64,000 nt of DNA from GCA-002727735 sp038134525. Lineage in GTDB: Bacteria; Bacteroidota; Bacteroidia; Flavobacteriales_D; Parvicellaceae. The notes under the pieces were generated by a model. The model saw only the letters and a list, made by a program, of their open reading frames with translations. It did not search any database and had not been told where the DNA came from. Below, piece after piece: positions 46,156 to 55,200 of this stretch; position 1 is the stretch's first letter, and each line of letters opens with the position of its first letter. Made by a program: the position numbers and the translations under genes. The DNA lies in NCBI GenBank assembly GCA_038134525.1, contig JAYPVI010000007.1:59307-123306 (forward strand). Reading direction: 5' to 3'.

Positions 46156-46659
46156 ATGTTTCGACTAAATCATTTATCTAAAGTTGGAAAAATAGGTATT
46201 CTTTGTTTTTTAATTTCTTTAAGTACAGGCTATTTTACTGGATTACTATTTGTCAATACCACCACTTCACTTTCTCCTTCTGGAATAGAAGAAAATTATA
46301 ATGGCAATTTATCAGAAGATGAAGCTGAGTTTGATTTTAATCAAGAAATAAAATACAAAAAACCACTTCGCGAAATCATTACTATAATCCACGAACATAT
46401 TATTTCATTTTCTTTAATTTTCTTTTGTACCGGTCTTCTACTCTACTTTTGTGAATTTAATTCTCGATTGAAAATGTTTCTTCTAATTGAACCATTCGCT
46501 TCAACAGTAATCACATTTGGTGGAATTTATTTGCTATGGTTAGAATTAACTTGGGTGAAATATATCATTATGATTTCTGGATTTTTAATAACTACTAGTT
46601 ATGTTATCCAAATCTTAATCATTACCAGGGAATTATTTTTTATTCAACAAAAGAGATAA
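46156..46659 (+). CDS. Four-TM membrane protein, uncharacterised, in flavinylated operon
   Basis: A 167-residue protein with predicted spans at about 11-33, 82-99, 107-130 and 135-156 and a polar segment between the first two. The start of span 2 contains IIHEHIISFS (His79 and His81), possible heme or metal ligands. I do not recognise a named family. It lies 12 bp after the FMN-binding gene and is probably its membrane partner. The 3' end overlaps bshC by 27 bp on the opposite strand. Confidence 0.7.
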   Translation: MFRLNHLSKVGKIGILCFLISLSTGYFTGLLFVNTTTSLSPSGIEENYNGNLSEDEAEFDFNQEIKYKKPLREIITIIHEHIISFSLIFFCTGLLLYFCEFNSRLKMFLLIEPFASTVITFGGIYLLWLELTWVKYIIMISGFLITTSYVIQILIITRELFFIQQKR

Positions 46660-48210
46660 TTGACCAGATCCTGGATCAGAACTATCAATGAGTAATTCAA
46701 TGTAGTTTTCAAACTTTAAGTAGGTAGAAATAAAGCTTTCTTTTCTTTCAACAAGACCATTATTTTGCATCACCTGCTGCTGTATTTTCAAAAGTTGATT
46801 CGTCTTTTGTTCATTTCTCCTCTTAATGGTTTTTTTAAACTTTCCTTCCGTATTTTGCAATGCCTTTTTCATACTTTTTATGGATGATCCAACCGTTCCC
46901 AATAATGATTGATCCAGTTTTGAAACCAAATTTGATAATTCTTTTTCCATTTCATCTATTTGTTTGTAAAAAGGATTAAAATCAGCAAATTCATACATTT
47001 CTTTTTTGACCATAGTATTAATAAGCTGATCAAAATCTGCTAATAACTGATCTTTTGAAAAACCATAGTCATTCCACTGTTGGAGTTGTTTTTCATTCAT
47101 AAATGCAAAATGATCTCTGAGAATTAATATTGGGTATGCTATATCTACAAACTCAAAAGTAGATTTTAACTGAAGCCAATAAGCCAATTCACTAGGGCCT
47201 CCAACGTATGCTAAATTTGGTAATATATGTTCTTGGTATAAAGGCCTCAATAAAACATTAGGACTAAATCGATGAATATCGCTTTCGGTCAAGTTGAAAA
47301 GATCATCTTTTTCGTAATACATGTCAGCAATCTTAAAATGGTCTTCTTCCATCTTAATTCGCTCTCTTTTTGAGATGTCATGGTAAAATAAGTTCAACTC
47401 TCTTGGCTCAATTTGTACTTGATAATTCAAATCCGATAACTTTTGGTTAGACTCTTTTACACATCTATGTACGAATTGTTCATTGATTTCAGCTACCATT
47501 ACGCTTTTAAAGGATTTCTTTAGTTCAACGTCATCTGCGTCTAAAATCACTAATCCATAGTCTTTAAATAATTGATGAACCCAAAATCTAGTGGTTTTTG
47601 ACCAGGTATCAAATGTCATCGCCTTTTCAAATATGTCTTCTAGAATTTTAAATTTTTCATCTGTTTTAAAAAAATCTTTTACTTCTTCAAATAAGGGCTG
47701 AAATACCGTACTTTTTAATCTTCCAACCGCAATGGTGTCAACAGTATTTTCTGTAAAGAATTTTTTACCAAATATGGTAGTTTGGCTAATTTCTTGAAAA
47801 TCATGATCTTCGGTAGCCATCCAAAAAACAGGGACGAAATCTTTTTGAGGATATTTAGCCTTTAAAAGATGGCAACTTTTTATGGTAGATACGATTTTAT
47901 GGATAAAAAATTGTGGGCCACCCATAAAACACAACTGATGACCTGTAGTTACCGTAAAAACTCCATTTTTTTTGAGTTGATATACTTCTGGAGGTATATT
48001 TTCTCCAATACTATTGTATTGACACACCAAAGAGTTCACTAATATCTCTCTTTGATCAACATTCAGGTCTTTATACATCATTAAAGCATCATCAATCTTA
48101 TCCAAACTGGAACCACTATGAAATGAGGCTAATGAAGGAGATTGATCTAAAAAATCAAGTATTAATTTGCTATTATAAACGGTGTTTTTTAGTGTAATGG
48201 TAGGCATCAA
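46633..48210 (-). CDS. bshC: Bacillithiol biosynthesis cysteine-adding enzyme BshC
   Basis: Ligates cysteine to GlcN-malate to finish bacillithiol. The 525-residue protein has VFTVTTGHQLCFMGGPQFFIHKI, PVFWMATEDHDFQEI and LAYVGGPSELAYWLQLK, diagnostic of BshC, plus a C-terminal coiled coil (about 410-495). The gene is remote from bshB1 (36 kb) and divergent from the Nramp gene. Confidence 0.96.
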   Translation of the reverse strand: MMPTITLKNTVYNSKLILDFLDQSPSLASFHSGSSLDKIDDALMMYKDLNVDQREILVNSLVCQYNSIGENIPPEVYQLKKNGVFTVTTGHQLCFMGGPQFFIHKIVSTIKSCHLLKAKYPQKDFVPVFWMATEDHDFQEISQTTIFGKKFFTENTVDTIAVGRLKSTVFQPLFEEVKDFFKTDEKFKILEDIFEKAMTFDTWSKTTRFWVHQLFKDYGLVILDADDVELKKSFKSVMVAEINEQFVHRCVKESNQKLSDLNYQVQIEPRELNLFYHDISKRERIKMEEDHFKIADMYYEKDDLFNLTESDIHRFSPNVLLRPLYQEHILPNLAYVGGPSELAYWLQLKSTFEFVDIAYPILILRDHFAFMNEKQLQQWNDYGFSKDQLLADFDQLINTMVKKEMYEFADFNPFYKQIDEMEKELSNLVSKLDQSLLGTVGSSIKSMKKALQNTEGKFKKTIKRRNEQKTNQLLKIQQQVMQNNGLVERKESFISTYLKFENYIELLIDSSDPGSGQLSLLLNKK

Positions 48211-48300
48211 CTATTTTTTTTTCAAGATATTGATTTTCATTCGGTTTTAATTCAACTAGATCAATTAATTGAAAACATTAACTTAGAATAAAAATTAATC

Positions 48301-49557
48301 ATTAATAAGAAAAATATACTTAAAACGTTAGGACCTGGTATTTTATTTGCCAGTACAGCAATTGGCGTCTCACATCTGGTGCAAAGTACTAAAGCAGGCT
48401 CTCTTTATGGTTTTGGTTTAATATGGGCTGTTGTTTTAGCTAATTTGTTAAAATATCCCTTTTTTGAGTTTGGTTCAAGATATGCTAATGCAACAGGAAA
48501 AAGTATCATTGATGGTTATAAAGAAATAGGCCAATGGGCTTTATGGTGCTACTCAATTATCACTTTGGGATCTATGTTTTTTGTATGTGCAGCCGTTGGA
48601 AAAGTAACAACAGGTTTCTTACAAAACTTATTTCAGTTTGATTCCATGGGAATTAACAGCACTAGTGCAACTTTAATTGTTTTTGGTATATGCAGTTGTC
48701 TTCTCATCATAGGGAAATTTAAAATATTAGATGGTTTGATAAAAATTATCGGAATAATTCTATTGATTTCTACGCTTGCTGCATTTATCCTATGCGTTTT
48801 AAATGGCCCTATTAACCCAACGGTTAATTATGATTTTTTCAGTATTGATTCCACAGCTATAGCATTCTTAATACCACTTATGGGATGGATGCCAACTGCA
48901 GTTGACCTAAGCAGTTGGAATAGCCTTTGGACAATAGAGAAGATAAAACTCACAGGATATCATCCTAAACTGAAAGAAACTCTTTTTGATTTTAATTTTG
49001 GATATATCACTTCAGCTCTTCTTTCGATTTGTTTTGTAACTCTAGGTGCATTTTTAATTTATGGTACGGATACTGAAATAGCTAAACAAGGACACCTTTT
49101 TGCGCACCAAGTCATTGAACTTTATACTCAAGTTTTTGGATCATGGAGTTATATCATTATTTCTTCTTGTACCTTTTCCATCATGTTTGGTACCTGCATC
49201 GCTGTTTTTGATGGTTATGGAAGAGCAACAAAACGAATAATAGAATTGTTTTATAAAAAACAGCAGTCAACTAAAAATGAAAAATCATATCCTATTTCTG
49301 TTATCATACTAACCATAGGCAGTTTTATCCTTATTGAAGTTTTTAGTTATACTGGAGATTTTGGCATATTAGTCAATTTGGCAACTATAATTTCATTTCT
49401 AGTGGCACCTGTGATTGCCATCTTTAATCATTACTTAGTTAACAATAGAATTAATCATAACTTCAAACCTCCGTTTTGGTTAAAATCGCTTTCATATATG
49501 GGTATTATTTATCTCATTGGATTTTCTGTATTCTTTTTGATTTATACATTTATATAA
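48301..49557 (+). CDS. Nramp-family transporter, divergent (non-AUG start)
   Basis: A 418-residue membrane protein with about 11 spans. The conserved N-terminus KKNILKTLGPGILFASTAIGVSHLVQSTKAG begins before the first usual start codon (GTG 48379), while the frame back to the TAA at 48289-48291 offers only ATC (48298) and ATT (48301); ATT 48301 is the best start. The canonical Nramp metal motifs are altered: the TM1 DPGN is TAIGVSH, and the TM6 MPH is GWMPTAVDL. Transport of Mn/Fe as in standard Nramp is therefore uncertain. The next gene's ATG overlaps the stop (TAATG). Confidence 0.85.
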   Translation: MNKKNILKTLGPGILFASTAIGVSHLVQSTKAGSLYGFGLIWAVVLANLLKYPFFEFGSRYANATGKSIIDGYKEIGQWALWCYSIITLGSMFFVCAAVGKVTTGFLQNLFQFDSMGINSTSATLIVFGICSCLLIIGKFKILDGLIKIIGIILLISTLAAFILCVLNGPINPTVNYDFFSIDSTAIAFLIPLMGWMPTAVDLSSWNSLWTIEKIKLTGYHPKLKETLFDFNFGYITSALLSICFVTLGAFLIYGTDTEIAKQGHLFAHQVIELYTQVFGSWSYIIISSCTFSIMFGTCIAVFDGYGRATKRIIELFYKKQQSTKNEKSYPISVIILTIGSFILIEVFSYTGDFGILVNLATIISFLVAPVIAIFNHYLVNNRINHNFKPPFWLKSLSYMGIIYLIGFSVFFLIYTFI

Positions 49558-51431
49558 TGAAAAAAAATTCGTTTATAACGATAATACTATGTATGATCTA
49601 CTTTCAATGTAGTCTTATAACAGCTCAAACGTTAAGCCACTTTTACACCACTCAACACCATACTATTAACATGAATGAATTTGAAGATAAATGGATGGTT
49701 CAGGTTCAACAACTTGAGTTAGCCAAGCCTGGTGGAAATGGATATCATGATTTTCTTCAACGTCAAAAAGAAATCAATGTTTATCGGTTTAAAAGAAATG
49801 AAGTTTTAAAAGAAAAACCTAAAAATAGAAATAGCAATGTGAAATTGAAGATAGAATATGGCTTTGAAGGGAATTTGTACAACAATAAAGTACCCAATGA
49901 CAATACGCTTGCCATCTCTAATGATGGACTGATGATAGCAGGAATAAATTCAACTTATATCATATATGATCAAAATAACGATACTATTTTAAAGAGAGCA
50001 ACACTTAATTCGATGACGTTTTCTTTTAATCATCTGCTATTTGTAAAAAAATACGATCCTAAATTTATTTACGACCCCAATGAAGACCGATTTATCATGG
50101 TTTTTCTAGTTGGAAATAATCCGATTAACAACCACATATGTGTTGCCTTTTCTACTTCAAATAATCCTTTAGACGATTGGAATGTATACATGTTAACTGG
50201 TGATGCATTAGGCACTAACCATTGGACAGATTACCCTGCAATTTCTATTACTGATGATGATTTGTTTATAACAGGAAATCTATTACAACACAATGTCAGT
50301 TGGCAAGAAGGATTTTATCAATCTTTAATTTGGCAAATAAACAAAGACCAAGGTTATCAAGGTCAAGATACATTGAATTATAATTTGTGGTCTGATTTAA
50401 AGGATGACTCTATTTTTATTAGAAACATTCATCCCATAAGAGGAGCTAGAGAACTACAAACTAAAGAGCAATATTTACTGAGTAATAAAAATTTTTCTAT
50501 TGAAAGTGACACGCTTTATCTAATTCATATCCACAATTCCCATTCATCTAATTCCGCTTCATTATCTATGAAGAGAATAACCCTTGACGATCATTATTTT
50601 TTAAGTCCAAATGGAAGGCAGTATAATGGGAAAGAATTGGCGACAAATGATTCTAGAGTGTTAGGTGGAATTATAGATAGAAATTGGATACAGTATGTTC
50701 ATCATTCTATGGATACCAATACTGGTAGTTGTGGAATTTATCATGGGATAATCTATAACTACGACACCAACCCATATGTTGAAGGCAGAATAATTTCCGA
50801 CAGTATTATTGATTTTGGATATCCCAATATCGCTTCTACTGCTATTAATCCTAATGAAAAAGAATGTGTCATAGGTTTTGATTTTACATCACCAATAGAC
50901 ACCAATGGATTAGCTTGCTTATATATGGATAGCGATGGGACTTACAACACGATGCAAAAATTAGTTACAGGAAACAGGGCTATAGATCGATTGAATGGAA
51001 ACATTGATCGCTGGGGAGACTATACAGGAATTCAACGGGATTATGATGAACCTTGTAAAACTTGGCTTTCTGGTATGTATGGGAAAATATCCATGAATGG
51101 AAGCTGGATAAGTAGGGTTTCCGTATCTGATACATGCAGAGAACCTCTACCCCATTTATTTTTAGAACCAGAGTTCAGGAATGGTAAGTTATTCCCAAAT
51201 CCAGGAATCGAAATGATTAATTATGATTTCACATCAGAAGAAAGCAATACTTTGCTTATTCAACTATGGAATTTAGAAGGAAAACTGATTTCAACTCTTT
51301 ATCATGACTTTGTAAGTGAAGGCCCAAATCGACTTACTTTTAATATTTCCACCCTAAAAATTGGTACCTATGTTCTTACCATATCAAATGATAAAAAAAT
51401 AATACATCAAGAAAAATTAATTAGAAATTAG
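49557..51431 (+). CDS. Secreted protein with T9SS type A sorting domain
   Basis: A 624-residue protein. The start used (ATG 49557) gives a signal peptide (ITIILCMIYFQCSLITAQ); an earlier in-frame ATG at 49476 adds 27 residues from inside the Nramp gene. The N-terminal 500 residues contain FIYDPNEDRFIMVFLVGNNP and WTDYPAISITDDDLFIT, a beta-propeller-like pattern without clear enzyme motif. The C-terminus, LFPNPGIEMINYDF ... LKIGTYVLTISNDKKIIHQEKLIRN, is a type IX secretion system sorting domain. Translation is coupled to the Nramp gene, although the functional link is unclear. Confidence 0.85.
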   Translation: MKKNSFITIILCMIYFQCSLITAQTLSHFYTTQHHTINMNEFEDKWMVQVQQLELAKPGGNGYHDFLQRQKEINVYRFKRNEVLKEKPKNRNSNVKLKIEYGFEGNLYNNKVPNDNTLAISNDGLMIAGINSTYIIYDQNNDTILKRATLNSMTFSFNHLLFVKKYDPKFIYDPNEDRFIMVFLVGNNPINNHICVAFSTSNNPLDDWNVYMLTGDALGTNHWTDYPAISITDDDLFITGNLLQHNVSWQEGFYQSLIWQINKDQGYQGQDTLNYNLWSDLKDDSIFIRNIHPIRGARELQTKEQYLLSNKNFSIESDTLYLIHIHNSHSSNSASLSMKRITLDDHYFLSPNGRQYNGKELATNDSRVLGGIIDRNWIQYVHHSMDTNTGSCGIYHGIIYNYDTNPYVEGRIISDSIIDFGYPNIASTAINPNEKECVIGFDFTSPIDTNGLACLYMDSDGTYNTMQKLVTGNRAIDRLNGNIDRWGDYTGIQRDYDEPCKTWLSGMYGKISMNGSWISRVSVSDTCREPLPHLFLEPEFRNGKLFPNPGIEMINYDFTSEESNTLLIQLWNLEGKLISTLYHDFVSEGPNRLTFNISTLKIGTYVLTISNDKKIIHQEKLIRN

Positions 51432-52211
51432 CATTTTATGTAATGAGCCAAAATAAGCTGGTGAATCCACTAATTTTGATCCATACCAACTGAAATACTC
51501 TCCATTAACTAATATTATCTTTGAATTTGGTAAAAGTTCCTTAAATCGATCTAAGTGCTTATGCTTAAAAGGAAATGGTTCGGAAGAAAGAAAAACCACT
51601 TCTGGGTTTTGTTTTACTAATTCTATCTCGTTTATTTCTGGATATCGGTCTTGTTTTTCTTTAAAACAATTATCCCATAAATTCAATTCCATTAGAGAGC
51701 TTATGAATGTATTTTGGTTTACAGACATCAATGGATTATTCCAAATAAAGTAAGCAACCTTAAGCTTTTGTTTTGGTAATGAAGCTAAAATGTTAAACTG
51801 CATCTTAATTTTATAAATCAAATCAATAGATGATTTTTCACAATTCGTTAGCTCCCCTATTTTTGAAATCATATGTAAAGCATCTTCTAAATTTTTAATA
51901 TCGCTAATCCATACCGGATAATCAACCATTAATTTTTTAAGTGAAACTTCATCATTTTCTTCCTTGTTCGCAATAATTAAATCTGGATTCAAATTATTAA
52001 TTACATCAAGATTGTAGTTTTTGGTTCCTCCAACAATGATTTTGTTTGCTTTCCAAGTATTTGGATAAATACAAAATTTAGTAACTCCAACTACTTCTTT
52101 ATCTAAACCTAGTTGGAATAGCAGTTCAGTTTGTGAGGGTACCAAAGAGATAATTCTTGTTGGATAGGATGTTAGATTGAGGGTTCTATTTAATTGATCT
52201 GTAAATACCAA
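51417..52211 (-). CDS. BtuF-like helical backbone metal receptor, no signal peptide
   Basis: A 264-residue protein with the BtuF/FepB-type two-lobe pattern: RIISLVPSQTELLFQLGLDKEVVGVTKFCIYP, GTKNYNLDVINNLNPDLIIANKEEN, AYFIWNNPLMSV and PEVVFLSSEPFPFK. Members bind cobalamin or siderophore-metal complexes for ABC import. No signal peptide is present, as often in Bacteroidota homologues, so it may be cytoplasmic with another role. It is one base after the giant repeat protein gene; convergent with the T9SS protein. Confidence 0.8.
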   Translation of the reverse strand: MVFTDQLNRTLNLTSYPTRIISLVPSQTELLFQLGLDKEVVGVTKFCIYPNTWKANKIIVGGTKNYNLDVINNLNPDLIIANKEENDEVSLKKLMVDYPVWISDIKNLEDALHMISKIGELTNCEKSSIDLIYKIKMQFNILASLPKQKLKVAYFIWNNPLMSVNQNTFISSLMELNLWDNCFKEKQDRYPEINEIELVKQNPEVVFLSSEPFPFKHKHLDRFKELLPNSKIILVNGEYFSWYGSKLVDSPAYFGSLHKMLISN

Positions 52212-55200
52212 TTAATTTGTTTCCGTGTCCCAAACATATTCGGTTGTGATGCCTCCATTTTTAAAGAAGCTTTCACCCCATTTAGATTTCACCTTCTTAT
52301 ACTCATCTCCTTTATTTCCTCTAACTACGATTCTTAATATAGTAACTTCAATGACATCTCCTCTAGAGTTAGTTCTTTGAAACATTTTCTCTGTAATACC
52401 CTCAGGGTACTCAAGAGCTAATTTTTGTGTATTAACATCTGTACTAGATAATGCTGTTTTAGATTTCATTTCATCTAAACGTTGTGCATTCATGTAGTCA
52501 CCTTTGTTATCGAAATCTGCTAAATCACTTTTTTGCATCAACATCCTGTCATTATAATTTTCCATTTCGGAAACATTGATGTTTCTAATCGATTCATTGT
52601 TAGTATATTGATTTTCTTGTTCATCATCAATCATTTCGTGAACTAAGTGCATGTTATAGACCTTATCTTGACTTTTATCACCCCAAACTGAAAGCTTTTG
52701 TGATTCTTTATCTAAATAATGGTCAACATTAAACGCATTTTCTTCTCTAGGAATATCGGCATTTAAAGCGAAATTATTAAGTGCAGTCTTAATCTTCTGC
52801 GTCCCATCATATTGATCATAGGTTACCTCAATTCCTTGATTAGCATTGATAGCTGAACTGGTTAAATAGTCATCTTTGTAACTAACAAATGCTGGTAATG
52901 TTTGTTGGATTCTTTTGTCATCTGAAAGTGAAAAATTTTCTACATATTTAGCAATTACAGCTTCGGAAATATCATAGTTCGTGTAGGTAATGGTTTTGTA
53001 ATGAGAGGTATTTGATTCATACTCTAGTGAACTACTTTCCTTAAAATTTTCAACAGCATCTATTAATAAATTCTGGTTGTTACGTCTATTTATGTTAGCA
53101 AGATCAATGTCCGTGTAAATCATCTCTTTAGAAAGAGAATTATCATAAGTAACCGACAGGCCTCTTTGAATTAAATCCATATCTAGAACCAACTTTTCGT
53201 CTATATAATTGACTGAAGCCGAGTTTTGTAAGGCTATTTTTTCATCTCTTATTAAACTTAAATTCGCATCGTTAGTTTGTAATCTGTTGAAACTTTCATC
53301 AGTTCTATATGTTTTATCAGCACTAAACGTTGAAGTTCCATTTGTATAGAAAGAATTTTGATCTTTATATTGATCTATTTGAGGTATGATTTTCCATCTT
53401 GGATCATCACTATTATCAAAACTTCTATCAATTTTAGTAAGTATAGATTGAACTTGTTCGTTCTGTAAAAATGTAAGTTCTTGCTGTTTTTCCCTGTTTT
53501 TAATGGAAAAATTTCCCTGTTGATCTTTTTGAAGTTCAGCATCACTTGTTAAATCATCTTTATCATCAATGTGACCTTTCAACATAAGTGCATCTATCTG
53601 ATCTTCACTGTATTTACCAGTTACTTCCTCACCATATAAAGTTCTAAAATCTCCAGGATTCACAACAACATCATCATCTTTTTTACGATCTGATTTTTGC
53701 TTATCCAAAATGTCGTTAATTTCTTTAATTTTCTCTATTGGGAATTTAGCTTCTTTGTTGATTTTTAGTGACTCATTGAATTTCCTAAGAGCTAATCGGT
53801 AATTTCTACTTTCAAATGCTCTTTTACCTTCTTTAATAAGTAAACCAAATTCTTGTTGTTGCTTTTCTTTATTAAATGCCATCATTTTTGCCTCCTCCAC
53901 TTTTTTAATTTGCTCAGGTGGGTAAGCATCATCAGGTTTAAGGGACTGTGCTCTTCTGTAGAGGTTTAAAGACTTCTCATAGTTTTCTTCTTGAAAAAAT
54001 TTGTCAGCCATGTCAATGATCTTGTTGTATTGGTTCTCTAAATCACCTACAGCTGATTCTTTCATTTTTTGGTTAATAAATGTAATTTGTTCCTGAGGAT
54101 ATGTTTCACTTGGAAGTACTTTATTCGCTTGGATGTACAACTCTTTTGATTTATCCCACTGTTCTGCATCTCTTAGTCCGTTAGCTTTTGATATCAATAG
54201 ATCATACTTTTCCTTATTTGCTTTAAAACGCTCATCATCTATTTTATTACTTGCTATTTCAAGTAGGATTCGATCTATCTCCGTAATTTTCTGAGAGGGA
54301 TAGTTATCATTTGCATTCATATTTCTAGCTCGTGTATACAACTCTTTAGCCTTATTATAATCCTTGGCATTAAATTGATCATCAGCTGCTTTTATGAGCT
54401 TATCATATTGAACTTGAAACTCTTGTTGTGTTTCTAATTTCATCTGTTCATTAATGAAATTAATTTGTTCTTGTGGATATTCTTTCTCTGGTATTAAATT
54501 AAAAGCATTACCATATATTTTTTTGGCTTCAACCCATTTCTTTTCATCTCTATATTGATCTGCGTTAGAAATAAGTTGATTGTACTTTTCTAATGTTTCC
54601 TTTTCTGCATTGAGATCTTTTAACTTTGAATCTATTTCAAAAATTTTCTTTTTTGGATAGTACTCGTTTTCAAATAAGGATAACGCTTGGTTAAACTTGT
54701 CTTTTGATTCCTGATACTTTTGCTCAGAAAATAATTGATCGGCTTCTTTAATTAAATTGTCATAAGTAGCCCTATTTTGTGCGTCTTTTCCTTGTTGATC
54801 TCTAAGTTCTGTCAATTTAGTATTGATCTTTGTAATTTGATTATTTGGATAATCTCTATCAAAAACAGCTTTAGCCGACTCATAAGATGTGAGTGCTTTT
54901 TCCCAATTTTCAGACTCAAATAGATTATCGGCTTGATTCAGGAGAATTTTGTAATTATTTTCTTTCTCCTCTTCATCAGATAAAATTCGTTTTATCTCTC
55001 TTATTTTTTCAAGTGGATAAGGTTCATTAGGGAGAATTTCATTTGCTTGATCAAAATAATCTAACGCATCTTTGAATGATTTCTGATTTAAGTTTTCATC
55101 TCCTTTTTTGATCAATTCATCATACTGGCTTTTTATGGATTGTTGAGCCTCAGCCTTTAAACTAGTTGCAATAAGTTCCAGTTGGTCCTTAGGATAAGAT

